Below, in pieces: positions 9,738-17,660 of a stretch of 64,000 nt of DNA. The notes beneath the pieces were generated by a model that saw only the letters and a program-made list of their open reading frames with translations, did not search any database and had not been told where the DNA came from. Location: the NCBI GenBank assembly GCA_009692465.1, contig SHZD01000002.1, forward strand, positions 22,376 through 86,375, written 5' to 3'. A program made the position numbers and the translations under genes. Every line of letters starts with the position of its first letter. Position 1 is the stretch's first letter. The DNA comes from Myxococcales bacterium (GTDB lineage: Bacteria; Myxococcota_A; UBA9042).

Positions 9738-9892
9738 TTAGAGCCAGTGCAAAATCAAGTCGATTTTGCTCCCCGGCCCATTGCTTGTTTGGTGGGTCGC
9801 TAACTCGCGGCTTTGCAAGCCGCCAGTACGCCTCGTTCCAATCGCGGATCGATCGAGTTATTTTTTCACGAGCCCTTTCGGCTTTCGGCAGT
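9738..9892 (+). repeat. Family A short TIR element, copy A1
   Basis: TTAGAGCC..GCAAAATCAAGTCGATTTTGC..TTGCTTGTTTGGTGGGTCGCTAACTCGCGGCTTTGCAAG..GATCGATCGAGTTATT; shares long blocks with A6. Confidence 0.8.
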
Positions 9893-9916
9893 GTAAAGTC
9901 ATCGACGAGGGCGGGC

Positions 9917-10294
9917 TCAGCCCTGTTCGGTTGGCAGGCCCGCTTGCAACCAAGCTTTGTAGCCACCCACCAAGGAAAACACATTCGCGTATCCCATCTT
10001 CTGCAAATTATCTGCCGCGAGCGCGGAGCGAAAGCCACCGCCACAGTACAACACGATCGTGGCCTCCTTGTCCGCGACGCTGGCGACGATGTCCCGCTCC
10101 AGCACGCCGCGGCCCAAATGGCGCGCACCGGTGGCATGTCCGCTCATCCACTCGTTGTCTTCGCGCACGTCGACTAGGATGGCCTGTCCATTGGCCAAAA
10201 ACGCCCACTGGTCGATAGTTGCCTCGCGAATCCGCGACTTGGCGTCGACCACTAGCGCCAAAAACTCATCACTATGCTGCATCGGCACCTCCAC
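9917..10294 (-). CDS. Rhodanese-like domain protein
   Basis: AILVDVREDNEWMSGHATGARHLGRG...IVLYCGGGFRSALAADNLQKMGYANVFSLVGGYKAW; active-site Cys in CGGGFR. Confidence 0.9.
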   Translation of the reverse strand: MEVPMQHSDEFLALVVDAKSRIREATIDQWAFLANGQAILVDVREDNEWMSGHATGARHLGRGVLERDIVASVADKEATIVLYCGGGFRSALAADNLQKMGYANVFSLVGGYKAWLQAGLPTEQG

Positions 10295-10609
10295 CTCGAT
10301 AGTAGGTCAGGCACGGGGCGACGGCAATTCGCCATTGACAACGGCATTGTGCCCTCTACAATGCGCCCCCCGCAGCGGTCTGGGTACGGTTGTCCGCACC
10401 AAGCCCGAAGAAAAACCGCAGCGAATACAGTAGTGTTTTCAAGCGCAACGGCATCAACCTTGCCGCGGACAACCGATGCCTATCCGCACTTGTATTCGCT
10501 CACTGTGCGCGTCCACGGTGTTGGCATTCGCCTCACCTAACGCGCTGGACCACAGGCCATGCCCACGCACTTTGATCTGAATTCGGATCCGGTGCTCACA
10601 AGGTAAACG

Positions 10610-11242
10610 ATGGAAACTGTCTCAATTTCAGCGCGGCCGCGCCTGCTTGCTGGCTCCGATGTGGCGAACAAGGTGCGCCGCGCCGGTTTTTTGCCAGCGA
10701 TCATGTACGGAGCCGGCACGCCGACCCGCATGGTCGCGGTCGATCCGCAAGCGGTCCGCAAGGGCTTGTCGAGCGCCTATGGGCGCAACCAGCTGTTTTC
10801 GGTCGATTTTGAGGGCAAGCAGCACTTGGTGATTTGCAAAGATGTGCAGATCTGCCCGGTCAAGCGCACCCTGAAACACGTCGATTTCTTTGTCGTGACG
10901 CCGGCTTCCGCCATCACGGTGACGCTGTCGGTGACGCTGTCGGGTCGGTCCGCGGGCCAAAAAGCCGGTGGTCGCCTAGAGCAGATTACCCGTTACGTGA
11001 CCGTCGCTTGCACGCCAACTACGCTGCCCAAGTCCATCGACATCGACGTGACCCCGTTTGAAAACGGCACCGTCATGACGGTCGACACGCTGCCGTTGCC
11101 GCAAGGTGTCACGGCTGTGTTCAAGAAATCGTACAAGATTTTCGAGCTGTTCACGGCCAAGGCCGAAGAAACGGCCGTGGTTGACGACAAGAAGAAGCCG
11201 GCTACCGCTGCCGCTGCCCCAGCCGCGGCTGCCAAGAAATAG
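10610..11242 (+). CDS. rplY: 50S ribosomal protein L25/general stress protein Ctc
   Basis: CTC/TL5-like sequence (RRAGFLPAIMYGAGTP..., KHVDFFVV); located directly upstream of pth as in many bacteria. Confidence 0.9.
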   Translation: METVSISARPRLLAGSDVANKVRRAGFLPAIMYGAGTPTRMVAVDPQAVRKGLSSAYGRNQLFSVDFEGKQHLVICKDVQICPVKRTLKHVDFFVVTPASAITVTLSVTLSGRSAGQKAGGRLEQITRYVTVACTPTTLPKSIDIDVTPFENGTVMTVDTLPLPQGVTAVFKKSYKIFELFTAKAEETAVVDDKKKPATAAAAPAAAAKK

Positions 11243-11345
11243 CCAACGCTAAGCGGATCAGACGTGGCTCGCGCCACTGCCAGGCGATGCGCTGGGTGAC
11301 TGCTTGTCACTTGGTCGCACCGAAAAACGGTCAGGCGGCGCTGCG

Positions 11346-12221
11346 ATGTCCAACGGCAAACCAGCGTCAGCCGGCCTTGAGCCACCCGTGCGAGCCATCG
11401 TCGGTTTGGGCAATCCCGGCAAGGCCTACGCAGCCACGCGTCACAACGTCGGCTTTATGGCGATCGAACTCCTGGCTGCGCGCCATGGAGCGAGCTGGAA
11501 CGCGAAATTCAACGGGTTGTTTGGCCGTTGCCAAGTCGTCAGCACTCCAACTGGCGGCGCTACTGGCATTGAGGCCCAGACCTCCAGCCGCGATCGAACG
11601 GTGACCACCAGTACCGGCGACCACCGTACCGATGTCGTGCTGCTGCAGCCGCAGACATTTATGAATTTGAGCGGCCACCCGACCCAACAGTTGGCGGCCT
11701 TTTTCGGCTACAAGGCCGAAGAATTGCTGATTATTCATGACGATTTGGACCTGCCGTTTGGCAAAGTGCAAATCAAAGTGGGCGGCGGCCACGGTGGCCA
11801 CAACGGCTTGCGGTCGTTGGTCGCGCAACTGGGGAGCAATGCGTTTGTGCGGGTGCGGATCGGCATCGGTCGACCCACTACGGCCGATGACAGCCCCAGT
11901 CGCGATACCGGCAGGGGCGGCGATTCTGGCAGGGGCGGCGATTCTGGCAGGGGCGGCGATTCTGGCAGGGGCGGCGATTCTGGCAGGGGCGGCGATTCTG
12001 GCAGGGGCGGCGATTCTGGCAGGGGCGGCGACGCCGCAGTGACCCAGTGGGTGCTTTCGCCGTTTAGCCTCGACCAACGCATCGCCTTGCCGGATGTCCT
12101 CCAGCGCGCGGTTGCTGCGATCGAGGCGGTGCTTCGCAGCGGCGCCCGCGCCGCGAGTAATAGCCACAACGGCAATGCTAGCCACACCGGCAGCGGTGGC
12201 ACCAATCGCGCGAGTTCCTGA
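11346..12221 (+). CDS. pth: Peptidyl-tRNA hydrolase with internal GRGGDS repeat insertion
   Basis: VGLGNPGKAYAATRHNVGFMAIE, FMNLSG, IIHDDLDLPFGKVQIKVGGGHGGHNGLRS. Confidence 0.92.
   Translation: MSNGKPASAGLEPPVRAIVGLGNPGKAYAATRHNVGFMAIELLAARHGASWNAKFNGLFGRCQVVSTPTGGATGIEAQTSSRDRTVTTSTGDHRTDVVLLQPQTFMNLSGHPTQQLAAFFGYKAEELLIIHDDLDLPFGKVQIKVGGGHGGHNGLRSLVAQLGSNAFVRVRIGIGRPTTADDSPSRDTGRGGDSGRGGDSGRGGDSGRGGDSGRGGDSGRGGDSGRGGDAAVTQWVLSPFSLDQRIALPDVLQRAVAAIEAVLRSGARAASNSHNGNASHTGSGGTNRASS
11910..12032 (+). repeat. In-frame 18-bp minisatellite (about 7 copies, GGCAGGGGCGGCGATTCT) inside pth
   Basis: Near-perfect tandem copies encoding GRGGDS. Confidence 0.95.
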
Positions 12222-12356
12222 GCGGAATTTGCATTCTTCGAACTGCGACGAGCCTGTCTGGGCCCACGCAGTTTGGGCAAACCACAGAAGGTCTGCGGTT
12301 TGTTCTCCTCGCTCACACGACTGGCACCATGCCAGTGGGCTGTGGGCGAAAGCGCC

Positions 12357-12385
12357 AAGGCAACTGCCCATACACCGGCAGCCTT
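12357..12385 (+). promoter_or_regulatory. Leader hairpin upstream of rpsF, candidate S6:S18 autoregulatory element
   Basis: AAGG-CAA-CTGCC-CATACACC-GGCAG-CCTT: paired stem with asymmetric bulge and ACACCGGC segment, 40 nt before rpsF. Confidence 0.35.
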
Positions 12386-12424
12386 GCGCCTAACCATGGG
12401 GAGTTCTAGGGAGTTACAAGCGTC

Positions 12425-12886
12425 ATGCTGGTTCGAATGTATGAAACGCTGTTCATCACGCGAGTCGATGTCGATGCGGAAGTGGCGGAGAAAATCCACC
12501 AACGTCTGGTCAAGTCGCTCGAGGCGCTGGGCGGTGCTGAAATCAAGCTCGTCGATTGGGGTAAGCGCAAGCTCGCCTATGAAATCGCACGCCAAAAGAA
12601 AGGCAACTATTGGTATTTCGGCTATATCGCCGATCCGCAGTTCGTCAAGGAGTGCGAGCGTCAGCTGCGCATCTCCAATGATGTAATTCGCTACCAGACG
12701 GTCTGTCTGTCCAAACTCAAGCAACTGACCGACTTTGATGTCGAGGCAGAGCGCAAACGCGCTGAAAGCCTGACCCCAGAGCGCGAAGAAGACGAAGAAG
12801 ATCAGTACCTGCGGCGCAGCGATGAGCGGCGTCCCCGGCGTGGCGATCACGATGACGACGACGACGTCGGCGAGGAGGGCGTATGA
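12425..12886 (+). CDS. rpsF: 30S ribosomal protein S6 with acidic C-terminal tail
   Basis: [13 protein letters not shown]...[23 protein letters not shown]. Confidence 0.93.
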   Translation: MLVRMYETLFITRVDVDAEVAEKIHQRLVKSLEALGGAEIKLVDWGKRKLAYEIARQKKGNYWYFGYIADPQFVKECERQLRISNDVIRYQTVCLSKLKQLTDFDVEAERKRAESLTPEREEDEEDQYLRRSDERRPRRGDHDDDDDVGEEGV

Positions 12887-13182
12887 GAATGGCTGACCCA
12901 CAACAACAGCAGCAGACCGGAGACAAAGGCCAAGGGGCCGCCCCTGCTCGCCAGCCGCGCCGCTTTGGCCGCCGCAAGGTGTGCCCATTTTGCGCCGACA
13001 AGACGTTGTATATCGACTACAAGACGCCAAGCATGCTCAAGCGCTTTATTTCCGAACGGGGCAAGATCGTGCCGCGGCGGATTTCAGGCGTGTGCGCCCA
13101 GCATCAGCGCAACTTGCAGCTCGAAATCAAGCGCGCGCGCATTATGGCTTTCATGCCGTATTCGAGCGCGACGGCTGATTAG
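12883..13182 (+). CDS. rpsR: 30S ribosomal protein S18
   Basis: [60 protein letters not shown]; overlaps the rpsF stop. Confidence 0.95.
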   Translation: MRMADPQQQQQTGDKGQGAAPARQPRRFGRRKVCPFCADKTLYIDYKTPSMLKRFISERGKIVPRRISGVCAQHQRNLQLEIKRARIMAFMPYSSATAD

Positions 13183-13314
13183 TCCGGCCGCAACTCGAAC
13201 ACCGCCGCCAGCGCGCAGGTCCCGGCAGATAGCCGGGAAGCCAGCGTCGCTCGCTGCGGGCGAATCGACAGCCGTAGTCGACCAGTCGCGACGCGACGCC
13301 TGATGACTTGCAAG

Positions 13315-13351
13315 GGTCCTGCACCGGAATAGCTTATTCTTGTGCAGGACC
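13315..13351 (+). promoter_or_regulatory. Long imperfect hairpin in the rpsR-rplI spacer
   Basis: GGTCCTGCAC-CG-GAATA-GCT-TATTC-TT-GTGCAGGACC. Confidence 0.6.
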
Positions 13352-13499
13352 GACTGCTTACCTCAAGAGGGGCACGCTGACGGCGCCGCGGTGGAACCAC
13401 TGGTCTTGGCCAACGCGGTCGACCGATAGTGTGCTCCAAGGTGTTCTGCAGCCCTACCGCAGCGAAGATTTTGCCAATTAGTCCCAATGGGAGGACAAC

Positions 13500-13946
13500 A
13501 TGAAAGTGATTTTGCGCGAAAATGTGCCCAATGTTGGCCGAATCGGCGACGTTCTCGACGTGGCCGATGGCTTTGGGCGCAACTACCTGTTGCCTCGCAA
13601 TTTGGCCACTCAGGCCGACGAGCGCAACGTGCGCCAGATGGACCACACCAAGCGCATTGCCGCAGCTCGGCTGTCGAAGGCGCGGGCTGAGGCTACCGAA
13701 GAAAGCAAGAAAATCAGCGGCTTGAAGCTGTCGGTTGCGAAGCACACTGGCGACGAAGGTCGCTTGTTTGGTTCGGTAACCGTCCGCGAAGTGGCTGATT
13801 TGTTGGCAGAAAAGGGCTTCAACATTGATCGCCGTGACATCGGAGTGCCGGACAATATCCGCACAACGGGTGAGTACGCGGTGACCGTCAAGTTGCACCA
13901 CGATGTGGTGGCCAAACTGACGTTGGAAGTCACCGCGGCCGAGTAG
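13500..13946 (+). CDS. rplI: 50S ribosomal protein L9
   Basis: MKVILRENVPNVGRIGDVLDVADGFGRNYLLPRNLA. Confidence 0.95.
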   Translation: MKVILRENVPNVGRIGDVLDVADGFGRNYLLPRNLATQADERNVRQMDHTKRIAAARLSKARAEATEESKKISGLKLSVAKHTGDEGRLFGSVTVREVADLLAEKGFNIDRRDIGVPDNIRTTGEYAVTVKLHHDVVAKLTLEVTAAE

Positions 13947-13962
13947 CCTTGCTGGCCCTTGG

Positions 13963-14326
13963 TTAGGCTCTGCGCAAAATCTTATCGATTTCGCACTTCG
14001 GCCCACGGATTGCACTTCGGCCCACGGATTGCTTGGTGGGTCGCAGACTTGCGGCCTAGGAGCGTGTCGGAGTATTCCGACTCGCTCCTAGCGCCGTCTG
14101 GCTAGACGGCGGCAACTGTCCCAAACTGCACGGATTCACTCCGGGCAGTTCTTGGACAGTTGAGAATATCTGAGAAGCTAGGAGACTGTCGGATCGTAAT
14201 AGATTCATTGTGTATAACTGGATAGACATTCTATAAACGATTGATTCCCGACAGGCTCCTAGCAAGCCGACTCGGCGCTCCGTTCTTTTTGCGGATTGAT
14301 CGAGTCATTCTTGCACCTGCTCCTAG
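13963..14326 (+). repeat. Family A element copy A2, interrupted by a family B element
   Basis: TTAGGCTCTGCGCAAAATCTTATCGATTTCGC...TTGGTGGGTCGC [B1] CAAGCCGACTCGGCGCTCCGTTC..GATTGATCGAGTCATTCTTGCACCTGCTCCTAG. Confidence 0.8.
14056..14262 (+). mobile_element. Family B MITE-like element, copy B1 (about 207 bp incl. CTAG flanks)
   Basis: CTAG|GAGCGTGTCGG...CCGACAGGCTC|CTAG; about 90% similar to copies at 16417 and 20204; series of internal hairpins; no ORF. Confidence 0.85.
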
Positions 14327-14405
14327 GCACACGATCGGTCGCCGGCAGCGGCGAACGGTGGTGCTGCATTTTTGGCCGCAGTTGTCGCGGTCGCCGGGCA
14401 CAACA

Positions 14406-15887
14406 ATGACCGCACACTCAACCAGTTCGCTTGCCGTGGTGGTGCTCGCTGCGGGCCTTGGCAAGCGGATGTTTAGCCAAAAGCCTAAAGTTCTGCACGA
14501 GTTGCTCGGCGAGCCTATGCTTGGCCACGTGTTGACCGCGGCGGCAGCACTGCAGCCCAGCAAGATCGTGGTGGTGTGCGGGCATGGCCGCGCTCAAGTC
14601 GAGGCGTTTGTTCAAACTTGGACCCAGCGCCAGCGCGCCAGTTTGCCCGCCGGTCTGCAGCCTCGCTGTGTCGAGCAACCGTATCAAGGTGGGACGGGTC
14701 ACGCGGTGTTGTGCGCTCAGCCCGAGTGGAGCGATTGCGACGAAGTGCTTATCTTGTATGGGGATACTCCGCTCCTGACCACCGAAACGCTGGGCGAGTT
14801 GCGCCGAGCTCGCGGTCAGGGCGTGCTGTCCCTGTTGGTGGGCGAGCTCGCCGATCCGAGCGGCTACGGCCGAGTCATTCGCGATGCCCACGGCCAAGTC
14901 AGCCGTATTATTGAGCATAAAGACGCGGACGCCACCACTCGCGCGATCGGGCTGATCAACGCCGGTATGATGTGCGTTGCCGCACCCTTTTTGGCGACAG
15001 CCTTGCCGCAGTTGCGGCCGGACAACGCCCAAGGCGAGTTGTACCTGACCGATTTGTTGGCGCTAGCGGCGGCGGCGGGCAGCCCGGGTAATCCGCATTT
15101 GGTGGACGATCGCAGAGAGATCGCTGGTGTCAACAACCGTGCCGAATTGGCGACAGCCACTGCCCACCTGCGCGAGCGCATCAACCGCAGCTGGCAGGTG
15201 CAAGGCGTCACCTTTGACAACCCCGCCACCACCTCGGTCGGCGCAGCTGTCACCCTGAACGCCGACTGCCACCTCGGCGCACAGGTTGAACTGCGCGGAG
15301 CGACCACAATCGGTGCCGGGGCGCGCATCGACACCGGTTGTGTGCTGACTGACTGTGAAGTCGCAGAAAACGCTCATATTTTTCCCTATTGCGTCGCTAC
15401 GGCCGCCACAATTGGTCCGCGCGCCCACGTCGGCCCTTTTGCGCACTTGCGGACTGGTACAGTGCTTGAGTCTGAGGTCAAGGTCGGCAATTTCGTCGAA
15501 ACCAAAAAGGCCCATCTGGGCCCACGGGCCAAGGCCAGTCACTTGTCCTACCTCGGCGATGCGGAGATCGGTGCTGATTGCAACATTGGCGCCGGCACAA
15601 TTACCTGCAATTACGACGGTGTCGACAAGTTTCGCACCATTTTGGGTCGCGGAGTCTTCATCGGCTCGGATAGCCAATTGGTCGCCCCGATTACGCTGGG
15701 CGACGACGCCTATGTGGGCGCGGGCACTACGGTTACCGCCGACGTTCCAGCGGGCGCGTTGGTAGTGACGCGCGCTGCCACCACGGTAAAGCTCGGGTGG
15801 GTAGCCAAAAAGCGCCAGGCTCGAGCAGCGGCAAAGGCCTCAGGTGCCGACGCCACCCGTCCCGCTGGCCCCGCAGAAAGCCACTGA
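14406..15887 (+). CDS. glmU: Bifunctional N-acetylglucosamine-1-phosphate uridyltransferase / glucosamine-1-phosphate acetyltransferase
   Basis: LAVVVLAAGLGKRMFSQKPKVLHEL plus left-handed beta-helix C-terminus (HLSYLGDAEIGADCNIGAGTITCNYDG). ATG at 14406; the ORF-track extension upstream is repeat-derived. Confidence 0.95.
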   Translation: MTAHSTSSLAVVVLAAGLGKRMFSQKPKVLHELLGEPMLGHVLTAAAALQPSKIVVVCGHGRAQVEAFVQTWTQRQRASLPAGLQPRCVEQPYQGGTGHAVLCAQPEWSDCDEVLILYGDTPLLTTETLGELRRARGQGVLSLLVGELADPSGYGRVIRDAHGQVSRIIEHKDADATTRAIGLINAGMMCVAAPFLATALPQLRPDNAQGELYLTDLLALAAAAGSPGNPHLVDDRREIAGVNNRAELATATAHLRERINRSWQVQGVTFDNPATTSVGAAVTLNADCHLGAQVELRGATTIGAGARIDTGCVLTDCEVAENAHIFPYCVATAATIGPRAHVGPFAHLRTGTVLESEVKVGNFVETKKAHLGPRAKASHLSYLGDAEIGADCNIGAGTITCNYDGVDKFRTILGRGVFIGSDSQLVAPITLGDDAYVGAGTTVTADVPAGALVVTRAATTVKLGWVAKKRQARAAAKASGADATRPAGPAESH

Positions 15888-15918
15888 TTTGGGGCCTGGC
15901 TCAGAACTGTCGGCGCTG

Positions 15919-16060
15919 TTAGGAACTGTCCCAGAATAAGTCATTGTGGGACTGGTTCCGTTTGCTTGCTTTGTTGGTCGCTAAGCTCGCGTCCCCAAAG
16001 GCCGACTCGCCGCTCCTGTGTTGCCCAGATCGATCGAGTTATTTGAGGACAGCTCCTTAG
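15919..16060 (+). repeat. Family A element copy A3 flanked by TTAG direct repeats
   Basis: TTAG|GAACTGTCCCAGAATAAGTC...GATCGATCGAGTTATTTGAGGACAGCTCC|TTAG. Confidence 0.75.
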
Positions 16061-16257
16061 AGGGTGTTTATATTCATTGCGGAAGCGAGCGGAAACAGGC
16101 GCCCGCAAGGCGAGGCGGAGGCACTCTGACGACTGAGGCGCACTTGTGGTGCGTCGCAAGGAGGAAGAGGGCTGACAACAAAGCATGGCGGGGTCGATGA
16201 GTCCAGCGAACTCATCGACGGGTTACGCGCCGCAGGCGTTTGAAGATAAACACCCTC
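16060..16257 (+). mobile_element. Family C MITE-like element, copy C1 (198 bp), flanked by TTA
   Basis: GAGGGTGTTTATATTCA...TTTGAAGATAAACACCCTC; about 95% similar, inverted, to 63802-63999. Confidence 0.88.
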
Positions 16258-16416
16258 TTAGAGCATCCCCGCCGTGATCTCGCCGCCGTGCCACTCCACC
16301 GCGGACTAGCTTGAACTGAGCGCCTAGCTGCGTGCCACCACGACGATCAGGAATAGAACGACTCACTTGCGTGCTGTGTACCGGCCCGCCTAAGCCGCCC
16401 ATTGTGGTCGCATGGT

Positions 16417-16634
16417 CTAGGAGCATGTTAGGAGCATGTCGGAGTGTTCCGACTCGCTCCTAGCGCCGTCTGGCTAGACGGCGGCAACTGTCTGAAACTG
16501 CACGGATTCACTCCGGGCAGTTCTTGGACAGTTGAGAAAATCTGAGAAGCTAGGAGACTGTTGGATCGCAATGGATTCATTGTGTATAACCGCAAAGATA
16601 TTTAATAACCGATTGATTTCCGACAGGCTCCTAG
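16417..16634 (+). mobile_element. Family B MITE-like element, copy B2
   Basis: CTAGGAGCATGT duplicated at left end, CTAG at both boundaries, otherwise highly similar to B1. Confidence 0.85.
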
Positions 16635-16741
16635 GCATCGCGCCTGCCCGTACTCGACTGTTGGGCTGCCAAAAATGAACCGTGCTCGGGCCCTGCGCGT
16701 CGCTATCGGACCGCAGTACCGCGCGGCGACCGGAGTTGTCC

Positions 16742-17506
16742 ATGCCTGCGCCCGTAGCGAAGGGTTTTCTAGCCCGAAATTGGTGGACGATGCTCGGCAT
16801 CGCGCTGGTCGCCAATGTGGTCTTGGTGGCGACCATCTTGGCCGAACCTGATCGGTCGCGCACCCCTAGAATTGCACAAGAAAGTGGTGAGTCGACGGCT
16901 GCCGGCGCATCGGAGGCAGAGCTGGCTGCGCCAACCACCAGCCATTCGCCCCAAACGGGCACGCCGGAGCCAGATCTGCGGCTGCCTGGTTACCTGCCGC
17001 CACTCAAGGGCATGCCTGCGCCGCAAGCTGTCGCGCAACCAGCGCAGCCTGCGCCTCAAGAGCCCAACGTCAGTCCATCCTTGCCGGCGCCCAGTCCCCA
17101 ATTGCAGACCGGCATGGCGATGGTCGACGAGTTGACCGTGCGCTTGAACGCACACCTGGATCGCATCGACGCGGCGACGGACAAGACCGCCGCGCTCGAG
17201 GAACTCAATCGGGACTTCAACGAGATCGCGCGCAGTCTAGGCTCCCGGATGCAACAACTGCAGCTCGAAAAATGGCCCAATGAGGACCAGCAGCGGCTGC
17301 GCACGTACGCCGAGACCAAATTAATGCCGACCATTGAGCGCATGCAGCGCCTGACCAATCTGCTTGGAGTGAGCGACGAGGACACGGTGGAGCACGGTAA
17401 TCCCCTCGAGGAGCAGTTGGATGGCACCCCTGCCGATGCCGAAGAATCAGAGCCGGTACAGGCTCCGCTGGTGCCGATCGACCCCGCGCCGGCCGTGGAT
17501 CGCTAG
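16742..17506 (+). CDS. Membrane-anchored hypothetical protein
   Basis: N-terminal TM (WWTMLGIALVANVVLVATILA), Pro-rich linker, coiled-coil-like C-terminus; in-frame ATG at 16742. Confidence 0.65.
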   Translation: MPAPVAKGFLARNWWTMLGIALVANVVLVATILAEPDRSRTPRIAQESGESTAAGASEAELAAPTTSHSPQTGTPEPDLRLPGYLPPLKGMPAPQAVAQPAQPAPQEPNVSPSLPAPSPQLQTGMAMVDELTVRLNAHLDRIDAATDKTAALEELNRDFNEIARSLGSRMQQLQLEKWPNEDQQRLRTYAETKLMPTIERMQRLTNLLGVSDEDTVEHGNPLEEQLDGTPADAEESEPVQAPLVPIDPAPAVDR

Positions 17507-17660
17507 CTCGCCCCGCCGGGTTGGCCAATTGGACCCTGAACTGTTAGCGCAGTGCTTGTCTGCCGATTATCGCCAAGCAGCGCACGCATCTGCCGCCAGA
17601 CCACTCACTTGACACCTCCGGCAGCACCGCGCTAAGTCCGGTTGGCGCCGCAGCAATCGG

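Noticed and set aside
11910-12032. Possible CRISPR-like array
   Set aside because: Units are directly adjacent with no spacers, in frame within pth: a coding minisatellite.
11735-13030. 431-aa minus ORF spanning pth, rpsF and rpsR
   Set aside because: Antisense to three confidently identified conserved genes; its PLPESPP repeats are the mirror of the GRGGDS minisatellite.
14241-14405. N-terminal extension of glmU in the ORF track
   Set aside because: Sequence is derived from B1/A2 repeats; the typical GlmU N-terminus (LAVVVLAAGLGKRM) follows the ATG at 14406.
16059-16258. Family C element as a coding gene (ORF 16018..16200)
   Set aside because: The ORF begins in family A sequence and runs into the TIR element; the second C copy shows no conserved reading frame use.
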